Shown here piece by piece: positions 44,601 through 53,207 of a stretch of 64,000 nt of DNA; position 1 is the stretch's first letter; each line of letters begins with the position of its first letter. A program made the position numbers and the translations under genes. The DNA comes from Pseudomonas putida (GTDB lineage: Bacteria > Pseudomonadota > Gammaproteobacteria > Pseudomonadales > Pseudomonadaceae): positions 4,730,001 to 4,794,000 of the forward strand of contig CP163498.1 of the NCBI GenBank assembly GCA_041071465.1, written 5' to 3'. A model generated the notes under the pieces. That model was not told the DNA's origin and searched no databases. It saw nothing but the letters and a program-made list of their open reading frames with translations.

Positions 44601-45992
44601 TTAAATGTTGGAATACCCGGTATTTGGTTGCTGAATGTCTACCTGACGCCCAACATGCTGTTCCGGTAACTGGTCGCCTTGGCCGAACAGTTTGTGGCGC
44701 AAGGTACCTTCGGTGTAGTTCAGCGGGTAGCGGCCGCGGCGCTGCAGCTCGGGCACCAATAGCTCGACCACATTGGCCAGGTCGTCCGGTTGCACGGCGT
44801 ACGTCAGGTTGAAACCATCGATGCCGGTCTGGTCCAGCCAGCTTTCCAGCTGGTCGGCCACCTCGCTGGCGGCACCCACCAACACCGGGCCTCGGCCCCC
44901 CAGGCCAACGAACTCGGCGGCCTCGCGTACGGTCCAGCGGCGGCCAGGGTCGGCTGCCGTAAAGGCCGCCAAGGCAGCGCGGCCAGCGTCGTTTTCGACG
45001 TATTCGATCGGCGCGTCGGGGTCGAGGCCCGCAAAGTCGATACCGGTCCAGCCCGACAACAGTGCCAGGGCGGCGTCCAGGTCGACATAGCGCCGGTATT
45101 CGGCGAAGCGAGCCTCGGCTTGCTCCCTCGTGGGGGCGACGATCAATAGCGCCTGGGCGTATATCAGCACTTCGTCACGGCCACGCCCAGCTGCCTCGCT
45201 GGCCTGGCGAATGCCGTCGGCGTAGCGGCGCAACACCGTGGGCGTTGGGCCGCTGATGAACACGCATTCGGCATGCCGTGCGGCAAACTGCTGGCCGCGT
45301 GCCGAAGCCCCGGCCTGGAACAGCACCGGCGTGCGCTGCGGCGACGGCTGGCACAGGTGCATGCCGGGCACCTGAAAATGCTCGCCCACATGGTTGATGG
45401 GGTGTACCCGCGAGGGTTCGATATAGCGCCCACTGTCGCGTTCCAGCAGCACGGCATCGTCGTCCCAGCTTTTTTCCCACAGTTTGTACAACACCTGCAG
45501 GTATTCCTCGGCCAGGTCGTAGCGTTGGTCGTGGCCCAGTTGACGCGCCAGGCCCAGGTTGCGGGCGGCGCTGTCCAGGTAGCCGGTGACGATGTTCCAG
45601 CCGACCCGGCCATTGCTCAGGTGATCGAGCGTGGACATGCGCCGGGCGAAGGGGTAAGGGTGCTCGTAGGTCAACGAGAAGGTGACACCGAAACCCAGGT
45701 GTTCGGTAACGCCGGCCATCGCCGGCACCAGCAGTAGCGGGTCGTTGACCGGCACCTGCACGCCGCCGCGCAGGGCGGCTTCAGGGCCGCCCTGGTAAAC
45801 GTCGTAGATGCCCAGCACATCGGCAATGAAGAGTGCGTCGAACAGGCCCCGTTCAAGCAGGCGGGCCAGGTCGGTCCAGTAGTTCAGGCGGTTGAACGCC
45901 ACGCTGGTGTTGCGTGGGTGGCGCCACAGGCCGGGGGATTGGTGGCTGGCAGCGTTCATGCTGAAGGCGTTGAAGCGGATCGGGCGAGGCAT
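44601..45992 (-). CDS. LLM-class flavin-dependent monooxygenase (NtaA/SnaA/DszA group)
   Basis: 463 residues from ATG 45992 (MPRPIRFNAFSMNAASHQSPGLW); the frame extends to 46040. Luciferase-like monooxygenase of the NtaA/DszA branch: NYWTDLARLLERGLFDALFIADVLGIYDVYQGG, STLDHLSNGRVGWNIVTGYLDSAARNLG, PVLFQAGASARGQQFAARHAECVFISG. Uses FMNH2 supplied by a separate reductase to attack sulfur or amine compounds. It follows an SsuA-like binding protein by 16 bases, so the pair probably takes up and desulfurises an organosulfur compound. Confidence 0.9.
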   Translation of the reverse strand: MPRPIRFNAFSMNAASHQSPGLWRHPRNTSVAFNRLNYWTDLARLLERGLFDALFIADVLGIYDVYQGGPEAALRGGVQVPVNDPLLLVPAMAGVTEHLGFGVTFSLTYEHPYPFARRMSTLDHLSNGRVGWNIVTGYLDSAARNLGLARQLGHDQRYDLAEEYLQVLYKLWEKSWDDDAVLLERDSGRYIEPSRVHPINHVGEHFQVPGMHLCQPSPQRTPVLFQAGASARGQQFAARHAECVFISGPTPTVLRRYADGIRQASEAAGRGRDEVLIYAQALLIVAPTREQAEARFAEYRRYVDLDAALALLSGWTGIDFAGLDPDAPIEYVENDAGRAALAAFTAADPGRRWTVREAAEFVGLGGRGPVLVGAASEVADQLESWLDQTGIDGFNLTYAVQPDDLANVVELLVPELQRRGRYPLNYTEGTLRHKLFGQGDQLPEQHVGRQVDIQQPNTGYSNI

Positions 45993-46008
45993 GGTCGGCG
46001 CGCTCCGC

Positions 46009-46995
46009 TCAAGGCAACACGGAAGCCGGGTAGACCGCATCGGCCACCTGCAGCTTGCGTGGAATCAGGCCTAGGCCCTGGAAGGTATCGGCCAGCTTCT
46101 GTTGTTCGGCAACGATCTGCGGGGTAATGGCCACGGCGTTGTAGTTGCGCCGTTCGCTGGCCACTTCCAACACGTTGGCGCTGATACCCAGCTGCGGAGC
46201 CAGCAGCGCGGCGACTTCGGCTGGCTTGGCGTTGGCCCACTGGCTGACCTTGCCCAGTTCGGTAAAGAAGGTCTTCAGCAGCGCACGGTGCTGGTCGGCA
46301 TAGCTGGCGGTGGACAGGTAGAAGGTGCGGTTGTTGGACAGGCCGCTGCCGTCGCGCAGGTTTTTCAGCCCTGGTTGGCTTTCTGCGGCGGCGAGGAACG
46401 GGTCCCACAGGGTCACCGCCTGGACACTGCCCGATTGCAGCGCGGCCACGGCATCGGCGGCATTGTTGACGTAGGCGGGGGTGATGTCCTGATAGCTGAG
46501 GCCCGCTTGTTCCAGCGCGACGGCCAGCAGGTACTGGGCATTCCAGCCACGGCCGGTAGCCACGCGCTTGCCTTTGAGGTCCTGCACGCTGGCCAGGTGG
46601 TCCTGCTCGCGCACCACCAGGCCGATGCCGCGTGGATACGGTTGTTCGGCAGCCAGGTACACCACCGGCTTGCCTGCGGCTTGGGCGAATACCGACGGGG
46701 CGTCGGCAGCGTGGCCGAGGTCGATGGCGCCAGTGCTCAGCGCTTCGAGCAACTGCGGGCCGGCGGCAAACTCGTGCCAGCTCACGTTCACGCCTTGCGG
46801 TGCCAGGGCCTTCTCCAGCGCGCCGCTGCCTTTGAGGATGTTGATGCTGTTGAACTTCTGGTAACCGATGCGCAGGGTCTTGGCGTCATCGGCAATGGCT
46901 TCGGACCAGGGCAGCAAGGCGCTGGCGACACTGGCCAGCAATCCGCCGATCAGCAGACGGCGTAGGGGAGAGAAGGTGCGGGCGGGCATGGGCAT
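46009..46995 (-). CDS. Aliphatic sulfonate-type ABC substrate-binding protein (SsuA-like)
   Basis: 328 residues with an N-terminal export signal (RRLLIGGLLASVASALLPWSEAIA). NMT1/SsuA fold: LRIGYQKFNSINILKGSGALEKAL, FAAGPQLLEALSTGAIDLGHAADAPSVFAQAAG, RVATGRGWNAQYLLAVALEQAGL and DAVAALQSGSVQAVTLWDPFLAAAE. Binds a sulfonate, sulfate ester or related sulfur source. No permease or ATPase gene follows; instead the LLM monooxygenase is the next gene. An AT-rich promoter region (47050-47150) separates it from the divergent beta-propeller gene. Confidence 0.88.
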   Translation of the reverse strand: MPMPARTFSPLRRLLIGGLLASVASALLPWSEAIADDAKTLRIGYQKFNSINILKGSGALEKALAPQGVNVSWHEFAAGPQLLEALSTGAIDLGHAADAPSVFAQAAGKPVVYLAAEQPYPRGIGLVVREQDHLASVQDLKGKRVATGRGWNAQYLLAVALEQAGLSYQDITPAYVNNAADAVAALQSGSVQAVTLWDPFLAAAESQPGLKNLRDGSGLSNNRTFYLSTASYADQHRALLKTFFTELGKVSQWANAKPAEVAALLAPQLGISANVLEVASERRNYNAVAITPQIVAEQQKLADTFQGLGLIPRKLQVADAVYPASVLP

Positions 46996-47186
46996 AGTTC
47001 CTTGAATCGGCTGAGAGGCGATGCATCCAGACTAAGGAGCCGGCGTTAGGCTTTCAATTTATATATTCCAGTTTGTTAGATTGTTTTGTTATTTTTATAT
47101 CCTTTTGTTTTGTAACTGTACGGTGGGTTTCGACATTTTTTTCACATTCGCTTGCTAGGATCCCCAGCAATCCCGAGGAGCCCTAC

Positions 47187-48071
47187 ATGCCGCACATCCT
47201 GCGCAAGCGCAGCACCCGCATCGCCTTGACTGCCACCACTGGCCTGCTCGTGGCCACCCTGGGCTTCTTCGCCTGGCAAAGTTTCTACCCGGTTCAGGCC
47301 GCTTCCGGTTGGGATGTCGAGGTGTTGCATCGCGACGTGACCAAGGCCGCCTCGTTGCTGCCACAAGCCGATGGCAGCTTGCTGGTCAGCCGTGAGCTGG
47401 ACGACGGCCGGGGCAGCATCCTCAAGATCACCGCTAGCGGTGATCGCGTGGTGGTGATCGACAACCTGTCCAAGCCTGATGGCATGGTGGCGGCGCAGGG
47501 CGGTTGGGTGTTCAGCCAGGAAGGTGGTCAGGCTCCCGTCAGCCTGTCTCGCGATGGCCAGGTAACCCACCTGTTCGATGGCGAGAGCGTGCAAGGCCTG
47601 TGGAACGACGGCGACCATCTGTTCGCTATCGAAGACCGCAAGGGCAACGGCCGCCTGATGCGCTATGACTGGAACAGCGGCCAGCTCGATGTGCTGCGTT
47701 CCGGCCTGACCGAAACCGAAGGCCTTACCCGTTGCAGTGATGGCCGCCTGCTGTATACCGAAAAGGCCAATGGCAAGGTCCGCGCCCTGTCCGACGATGG
47801 CCGCGACCCAGTAGTGGTCGACGGCCTGCGTAACCCTACGTTCTTGTACTGTGACCAACGTGGCCTGTGGATCAGCGAGGACAACACGCACCGCGCGCGC
47901 TTGTTGCTCATCGACGCTGACGGCGTCCAGCACACCATGCTGACCTTCCTCAAGGCGCCGCAGTCGATCGTGGCAGACGGCAAGGGCGGCTACTTGCTCG
48001 CCGAGGGCGGGCGCAATCGCGTGCTGCACCTGACCCCGCCACCGACGCGCGACACCGCCCAGCGCGACTGA
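47187..48071 (+). CDS. Exported beta-propeller (SMP-30/NHL-like) protein
   Basis: 294 residues from ATG 47187 (MPHILRKRSTRIALTATTGLLVATLGFFAWQSF), where residues about 12-32 form a signal peptide or membrane anchor. The body consists of repeated blades: LLPQADGSLLVSRELDDGRGSILKI, PDGMVAAQGGWVFSQEGG, NDGDHLFAIEDRKGNGRLMRYD, EGLTRCSDGRLLYTEKANGKVRAL, RNPTFLYCDQRGLWISEDNTHRARLLLID. Resembles SMP-30/strictosidine-synthase-like proteins. Catalytic acidic residues cannot be assigned. A longer frame begins at 47073 but is promoter DNA. Confidence 0.75.
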   Translation: MPHILRKRSTRIALTATTGLLVATLGFFAWQSFYPVQAASGWDVEVLHRDVTKAASLLPQADGSLLVSRELDDGRGSILKITASGDRVVVIDNLSKPDGMVAAQGGWVFSQEGGQAPVSLSRDGQVTHLFDGESVQGLWNDGDHLFAIEDRKGNGRLMRYDWNSGQLDVLRSGLTETEGLTRCSDGRLLYTEKANGKVRALSDDGRDPVVVDGLRNPTFLYCDQRGLWISEDNTHRARLLLIDADGVQHTMLTFLKAPQSIVADGKGGYLLAEGGRNRVLHLTPPPTRDTAQRD

Positions 48072-48078
48072 CCCCGCA

Positions 48079-48963
48079 CTAGCTGGGCAGCCGCTGCTTG
48101 CGCCTTGGCAGCAGGCCCAGCACCAGCATGCAGCCAAGCAGAATTATCAGGCCACCTGCTGCCTGCAACAGGCTGAGGGCTTCATCGAGAAACAGCGCGC
48201 CGACCAATACCGCTACCAGCGTGACCACGAACTCCACGCTGATGGCGCGGGTCGCGCCGATGCGGGCTACCAGGCCAAAATACAGTACATAGGTGGTAGC
48301 GCTCATCACTGCGCCGCTAATCAGCAGGTAAAGCCAATCGCCCGCCTGTGGCACGCTGGGCACCGGTACTACCAGCAGCAGCGGCAGGGTCAGCAGCCCG
48401 CCAGCCAGGAACGCGCCGCCGGTGACTGTCCACGGGTCCTGGCCGCGCAGGTGCAGGCTGGCGTAATCGCTGCCGTAGGCGGCGCTGATGGCGCCTAGCA
48501 GCGAAGCGATGCAGCCGTGGATGAAATCGTCATCTACAGGGCGGGCCGGAAAACCGACCAGTATGACGATGCCGACAATACCCAGCAGCAGCCCGGCCAG
48601 GCCTTGCGGGGTGATTTTCTCCAGCCCCCACACCCGCCCGATCAGCATAGAAAACAGCGGAATGGTGGCGACAAAAATGGCCGCCATGGCCGTACCAATA
48701 CGTGGGGTGGCGTATGACATGCCGATCAGTTGCCCGGCCACCGTGGTCGCGCCCACCACCAGCAAGGGTACCAGCAGCGAGCGCAGGCGCAGCCTGCGGC
48801 CCAACAGGGCGGCAAGGGTCGCCAGGGTGCCGCTGGCAATCAGTGCCCGTAGGCTGACCGCGCCCACCCAGCCAAAGGCATGCACCACCTTGAGCAGCAC
48901 CAGGAAAGAAAAGCCCCAGGCGATGGCCAGGAACAGGTAGGCGGCGAGGTCGCGCGGGTGCAT
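48079..48963 (-). CDS. EamA/DMT family transporter
   Basis: 294 residues from ATG 48963 (MHPRDLAAYLFLAIAWGFSF); an ATG at 48981 is the alternative. Ten hydrophobic helices arranged as two EamA repeats, the first with VGAVSLRALIASGTLATL and the second ending ISVEFVVTLVAVLVGALFLDEALSLLQAAGGLIILLGC. Drug/metabolite exporter type. It is divergent from a TetR regulator across a near-perfect dyad, hence probably repressed by it. Confidence 0.9.
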   Translation of the reverse strand: MHPRDLAAYLFLAIAWGFSFLVLLKVVHAFGWVGAVSLRALIASGTLATLAALLGRRLRLRSLLVPLLVVGATTVAGQLIGMSYATPRIGTAMAAIFVATIPLFSMLIGRVWGLEKITPQGLAGLLLGIVGIVILVGFPARPVDDDFIHGCIASLLGAISAAYGSDYASLHLRGQDPWTVTGGAFLAGGLLTLPLLLVVPVPSVPQAGDWLYLLISGAVMSATTYVLYFGLVARIGATRAISVEFVVTLVAVLVGALFLDEALSLLQAAGGLIILLGCMLVLGLLPRRKQRLPS

Positions 48964-49032
48964 GAGGCAGGGTCCATCCACGGCAAGGGCAGGCAGGCTA
49001 GCGGGTTGCGGGGCGCGATATCAAGGCCCGCC

Positions 49033-49052
49033 AGCCACAATGCGTTATGGCT
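49033..49052. promoter_or_regulatory. Near-perfect dyad between EamA exporter and TetR gene
   Basis: AGCCACAA-TGCG-TTATGGCT has a single mismatch between its arms and lies centrally in the 171-base divergent region. The position and size fit a TetR operator. Confidence 0.55.
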
Positions 49053-49134
49053 ACCCGACCAACAGCGTGCTTCCCTGCGTGGCCGCGCTCGCGGATAATC
49101 CCCCCACATTCCAATAAATAGCCTGTGAGTGGGT

Positions 49135-49806
49135 ATGAGTGATTCCGTAGTCAGTCTCGGCCAGCCTGAAACCGAAGGGGGGCGCAAAACGCGCAAGAAC
49201 AACCCCGAGAAAACCCGCGAGGACATCCTCCAGGCCGCCATCAACGAGTTCGTCCAGCAAGGGCTGGCCGGCGCACGCGTGGACGCCATCGCCGAGCGTA
49301 CCGCTACCTCCAAGCGCATGATCTACTACTACTTCGGCAGCAAGGAGCAGCTGTACTGCGAGTGCCTGGTGAAGCTGTACGGGGATATTCGCAAGACCGA
49401 GCAGAGCCTGGACCTGGAGTCGTTACCGGCTGAGCAGGCGATACGCCGGCTGGTGGAGTTCACCTTCGATCACCACGACCGCAATGTCGATTTCGTGCGC
49501 ATCATCTGCACCGAAAACATCCACTACGGGGAATACGTCAAGCAGTCGCCGGCCATTCGCGAAATGAGCAGCCTGGTGCTCGAAGCCTTGGGCAACACCC
49601 TGCATCGTGGCGTGCAGGAAGGCGTGTTCCGCACCGGCATCGAGGTTATCGACCTGCACATGCTGATGAGCTCGTTCTGTTTCTATCGGGTGTCGAACCG
49701 CCACACCTTTGGCGAGATCTTCCAGATCGATCTGTCTGATGACCAGGTCAAGCAGCGCCACAAGGCCATGATCTGTGACGCCGTATTGCGGTACATCCGC
49801 GCCTGA
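49135..49806 (+). CDS. TetR/AcrR family transcriptional regulator
   Basis: 223 residues from ATG 49135 (MSDSVVSLGQPETEGG); a GTG six bases earlier is possible. Helix-turn-helix: TREDILQAAINEFVQQGLAGARVDAIAERTATSKRMIYYYFGSKEQLY. The C-terminal ligand domain includes NVDFVRIICTENIHYGEYV. A dyad in the divergent promoter suggests that it represses itself and the EamA exporter. Confidence 0.92.
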   Translation: MSDSVVSLGQPETEGGRKTRKNNPEKTREDILQAAINEFVQQGLAGARVDAIAERTATSKRMIYYYFGSKEQLYCECLVKLYGDIRKTEQSLDLESLPAEQAIRRLVEFTFDHHDRNVDFVRIICTENIHYGEYVKQSPAIREMSSLVLEALGNTLHRGVQEGVFRTGIEVIDLHMLMSSFCFYRVSNRHTFGEIFQIDLSDDQVKQRHKAMICDAVLRYIRA

Positions 49807-49813
49807 ACGCCGC

Positions 49814-50776
49814 TCACTCGCCCAGCCGCTGCTCACGTGACGGCGGGTAACCAAAGTACGCCGCATAGCACTTGCTGAAGTGCGACACCGAAACAAAGCC
49901 GCAGGCCACTGCCACGTCCATCACCGACAGGTCGGAGTACTGCAGCAGGCGGCGGCTTTTGGTGATGCGCAGTTCCATGTAGTAACGCCGTGGCGACGTG
50001 CCAAGCTGGGCCTGGAACAGCCGGTCGATCTGCCGCCGCGAGCGCCCGCTGTAGGCCGCCAGTTGGTCGAGGCTGAGGGTTTCCTCAAGGTTGTTTTCCA
50101 TGAGTTCGACGATGGTACGCAGGTGCAGGCTCATGGACTTCTTCGCCCCCGGGCCAACCTGGCGGTAGCGCGCACCGGAGAACGACAGGATTTCCTCCAC
50201 GCCTTCGGCCAGGCCGTCACCATACAGCCGGCGCACCAGGCCCAGCATCAGCTCCATGGCGCCGTTGGGGCTGGCGGCGCTCAGGCGATCGCGGTCGAGG
50301 GTGAAGCTTGCCGGGGTAATACGTGTTTGCGGGCTGCGTTCGGACAGGCTGGCGCGCTGTTCGGGGTGGATGCTGCAGCCATAGTCGTCCAGCACCCCGG
50401 CGCGGCCAAGAAACCAGGCACCGTTCCACAAGCCGCCCAGGGCCATGCCGTGGGTGGCGCAGTCGTCCAGCAGGCGGTCGAGTTCCGGGTACTTCAGCGG
50501 TGTGCGCAAGCCGCCACAGATCACCAACAGGTCCAGCTCCCGCAACGCTTCGGCGGACAGCTCGGTGGCCACCAGTTCCAGCCCCAGGTCGCTGAGCACG
50601 CGGTCGCCGTCCAGCGACAGCGGGGTGAACTGGAAGCTGTCGGCGCGCAACAGGTTGGCTGTGACCAGCACGTCCATGGCCACGGTGAAACTGGCCATCG
50701 AGAAGTGTTCGAGCAGGACGAAGTCGACCCGATAGGGAGCCTGGGCACTGGCGCTGCTGGTTTTGAGCCGCAGCAT
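49814..50776 (-). CDS. GlxA family regulator (DJ-1/PfpI domain + AraC HTH)
   Basis: About 320 residues from ATG 50776 (MLRLKTSSASAQAPYRVDFVLLEHFSM). The frame is open to 50983 and the true start is unsure, as no strong ribosome site precedes either. The N-terminal DJ-1/PfpI-like domain (about 15-185) includes LVICGGLRTPLKYPELDRLLDDC and GGLWNGAWFLGRAG; the nucleophile Cys of the fold is not seen there (WNG instead), so it is a ligand-sensing version. The AraC domain (about 220-318) has LSLDQLAAYSGRSRRQIDRLFQAQLG and VMDVAVACGFVSVSHFSKCYAAYFG. Such regulators often govern quaternary-amine or arginine catabolism. Confidence 0.88.
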   Translation of the reverse strand: MLRLKTSSASAQAPYRVDFVLLEHFSMASFTVAMDVLVTANLLRADSFQFTPLSLDGDRVLSDLGLELVATELSAEALRELDLLVICGGLRTPLKYPELDRLLDDCATHGMALGGLWNGAWFLGRAGVLDDYGCSIHPEQRASLSERSPQTRITPASFTLDRDRLSAASPNGAMELMLGLVRRLYGDGLAEGVEEILSFSGARYRQVGPGAKKSMSLHLRTIVELMENNLEETLSLDQLAAYSGRSRRQIDRLFQAQLGTSPRRYYMELRITKSRRLLQYSDLSVMDVAVACGFVSVSHFSKCYAAYFGYPPSREQRLGE

Positions 50777-51042
50777 GTTGCTGGTGCTGGTCTTCTTGCT
50801 GAACTGGCGTGGCGTGGGCACTCTGGACTCCGCTTCCTGGCTGGCCCGCAGAGTGTGGACGGTGCCCGGAGGAAAGACAATCTCCCCGGTGGCTGTGTCG
50901 CATTGCAGGTCGTGTTCAGGCAACCGGTCTAGCCTGGCGCAGTGGTTGCAACTGCGTGAGGGCCCTTGAGGCGGGAAAATCAATCTGAACCCTCAGCGCT
51001 TGCAGCAACCCAATCCATAACATGCCAATTGGGAGAGCGCTC

Positions 51043-51255
51043 ATGGAAATCGGTACGATCTGGCTCATCATCGCGGCCCTGGTCATCCTGCTGGAGATCT
51101 GGGCCATCTGGCACATCATCGGCAGTGAGCGGCGCGCCGAACGCAAGATGCTGTGGATTGTGTTCGTGGTCTACGCACCATTCCCCGGGTTGCTGTTCTG
51201 GGCCTGGCGCGGGCCGCGGGCGGTGAAAGGCAGGGCGGTACTGCAGGAGAAATGA
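51043..51255 (+). CDS. Small membrane protein, PLDc_N-like
   Basis: 70 residues from ATG 51043 (MEIGTIWLIIAALVILLEIWAIWHII), with GGGAGAG upstream. Two membrane helices separated by the basic loop GSERRAERK; the second is WIVFVVYAPFPGLLFWAWRGPRA. The pattern matches the phospholipase-D-nuclease N-terminal small domain often found alone. Function unknown. Confidence 0.75.
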   Translation: MEIGTIWLIIAALVILLEIWAIWHIIGSERRAERKMLWIVFVVYAPFPGLLFWAWRGPRAVKGRAVLQEK

Positions 51256-51262
51256 CGGTACT

Positions 51263-51292
51263 CGGCATCAGGCGCGGGGGCGCCTGATGCCG
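51263..51292. terminator. Strong hairpin between two convergent small genes
   Basis: CGGCATCAGGCGC-GGGG-GCGCCTGATGCCG, a 13-base perfect stem seven bases past the stop of the small membrane protein. Bidirectional terminator. Confidence 0.75.
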
Positions 51293-51299
51293 TCGAGGT

Positions 51300-51626
51300 T
51301 CATCTGGGCAGGATGTCGAAGCGTACGGCCGGGCCCAACCCGTCCACCATCAGGCAGCCGTAGAATTCTACGGTGGACAGAACGCGCAACTGTTTGAGCG
51401 CGTCATGGATGTAATCGTGAAGCAGCTTCTCAGCTTCCCGCTTGCGGTCTGCGACAGTGGCGCTTTTGAGGGTGATGACCCCGAGCAAAGTGGTTTCGAT
51501 ATGCTCGACGGTGTCCAGGCCGAGCTTCACGCGCAGGTGCAGGCGCGCTTGCGCGGCGTCGGCTTCATCGTGGGCAGCGTTGTGCGGTTTGATGGTATAG
51601 GCCAGCTGAAAATCATACTTGCTCAT
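51300..51626 (-). CDS. Unrecognised 108-residue protein
   Basis: Start at 51626 (MSKYDFQLAYTIKPHNAAHDEADAAQ) because AAGGA lies at proper distance; the in-frame ATG six bases earlier is too close to it. Predicted cytosolic alpha/beta protein: a beta-strand start, an acidic helix, LGLDTVEHIETTLLGVITLKSATVADRKREAEKLLHDYIHDALKQL, and closing strands VLSTVEFYGCLMVDGLGPAVRFDIL. I do not recognise a family. Convergent with the small membrane gene, divergent from the RidA-like gene. A compact size and regular codon use support a real gene. Confidence 0.7.
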   Translation of the reverse strand: MSKYDFQLAYTIKPHNAAHDEADAAQARLHLRVKLGLDTVEHIETTLLGVITLKSATVADRKREAEKLLHDYIHDALKQLRVLSTVEFYGCLMVDGLGPAVRFDILPR

Positions 51627-51815
51627 GAGCATTTCCTTGTTATGGACAGGCCTCCATGCCGGGTCCTGCAATCTACTACCGGGCCGCCAGTGCGCAAACA
51701 GACGCGTGGTTCAAGCAGCACATTGCCTTGTGCGAAACGTCCTACTCTGTGCTTGACCTCGAGTTAACTCAAGGTCTGATACTGCGCCACTCTTTCAACC
51801 AAGCGAGGGCGTGTC

Positions 51816-52226
51816 GTGACCCCATCAAGTGCATTCCAGCTAAGCAACCCCGAAGGCCTGTACGACCCCAGTGGCAACGCCTATTCCCATGTCGCCGAAG
51901 TGCGCGCCGACAGCCGTCTGCTGTTCATCGCCGGCCAGGGTGGAGAGGACAGCAACGGCCAGTTGTCGCCATTGTTCGCCGAACAGGCCCGCCAGGCACT
52001 GGCCAACCTGGAGCTGGCCCTGGCGTCGAAAGGTGCCAGCCTGGCGCAGGTGTTCAAGTTGACCCTGCTGATTGTCGAGCATTCCGAAGCGCGCCTGCGC
52101 CAATGGGTGGCCGAGGCCGACAAGGCCTGGGGCCCGCACATGAAACCGACCTGCACGCTGATACCGGTGCCCCGGCTGGCGCTGGATGCCATGTTGGTCG
52201 AGATCGAGGCCGTAGCTGTGCTGTAG
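51816..52226 (+). CDS. RidA-family protein lacking the canonical arginine
   Basis: 136 residues with GTG start at 51816. The YjgF/YER057c/UK114 fold is evident from NPEGLYDPSGNAYSHVAEV, LLFIAGQGGEDSNGQL, QARQALANLELALASKGASLAQVFKLTLLIV and the end MLVEIEAVAVL. In archetypal RidA, a conserved Arg precedes the strand before the final EIE motif and is needed for imine/enamine hydrolysis; here the equivalent stretch reads PTCTLIPVPRL with Cys in its place. It probably belongs to a Rid subgroup without deaminase activity. No obvious operon partner. Confidence 0.85.
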   Translation: MTPSSAFQLSNPEGLYDPSGNAYSHVAEVRADSRLLFIAGQGGEDSNGQLSPLFAEQARQALANLELALASKGASLAQVFKLTLLIVEHSEARLRQWVAEADKAWGPHMKPTCTLIPVPRLALDAMLVEIEAVAVL

Positions 52227-52335
52227 CGCCGGGCGATTCACCGGTGGCGCCCAGGAATCACTTTGTTGTATATCGGTGCTGGCCCTTTCAGCATTGCCGC
52301 CATGACAACAATGTTTACTCAGAGGTGACCACACC

Positions 52336-53207
52336 ATGAGCACCGGCACCACCACGCTTGCCCACCGCAAGGCCAGGGCCTGGCTTTGGCCTGCACTGTT
52401 CAGCCTGGTGGCTTTCGCTGCCAACTCGGTGTTTTGCCGGCTGGCGCTGAAAGACGGGGCCATCGACCCGGCATCCTTCACCGTGGTGCGCCTGACCAGT
52501 GGTGCGTTGTTTCTGTTGTTGCTGATCCGCCTGCGCAGGCCGGCGCAGGCCATGGGTGGCAGTTGGCGGGGCGGCCTGGCCCTGTTCCTGTACGCGTTCC
52601 TGTTTTCTGCGGCGTATCTGCAATTGGGGGCAGGCGCGGGCGCATTGTTGCTGTTCGGTGCAGTGCAGATCACCATGTTCGGCTTTGCCTGGTACAAGGG
52701 TGAACACATCACGGTGCGCATGCTGCTGGGCATGCTGATCGCCTTTGCCGGCCTGCTGGTGCTTCTTTTGCCCGGTGCCTCGGCGCCGCCGTTGGCCAGT
52801 GCCTTGCTGATGGCCTTGTCCGGCGTGGCCTGGGCGTGTATACGCTGCTGGGCAAAGGCTCGCCCAGGCCGCTGGCCGACACCGCCGGCAATTTTTCTCG
52901 CAGCCTGCCTTGCCTGGTGCTGCTGCTACCGATGCTGTTGCTGAGCGCCGGCCCGCACCTTACGCCACTTGGCTTGTTGTATGCCCTGGGCTCCGGTGTG
53001 CTGGCTTCTGGCGCCGGCTACGCCGTTTGGTATGGCGTGGTCAGGCAGGTCAGCGCGCAACAGGCGGCGACCCTGCAGCTTAGCGTGCCGGTGATTGCCG
53101 CACTGGGTGGGGTCGCCCTGATCGGTGAGCCGTTGTCGTTGCGCTTGCTGATCGCCTGCGTGGTGGTCCTGGGCGGTATTGCCCTGGCGCTGGCACCGCG
53201 TCGTTAA
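52336..53207 (+). pseudogene. EamA/DMT family transporter, frameshifted
   Basis: Start at 52336 (MSTGTTTLAHRKARAWLWPALFSLVAFAANSVF). The first frame supplies EamA helices up to about residue 166 (MALSGVAWA). The second frame (through 53207) supplies VYTLLGKGSPRPLADTAGNF and the remaining helices to VLGGIALALAPRR. The frames join if one G is added to GGG at 52832-52834, which restores SGVAWGVYTLLG. Combined length about 290 is normal for the family. Real deletion or homopolymer error. The stop overlaps the convergent porin stop by 4 bases. Confidence 0.85.

Noticed and set aside
42800..44812. 670-residue plus-strand open frame
   Set aside because: Antisense to the START-domain and ureidoglycine aminohydrolase genes; a GC-rich shadow frame.
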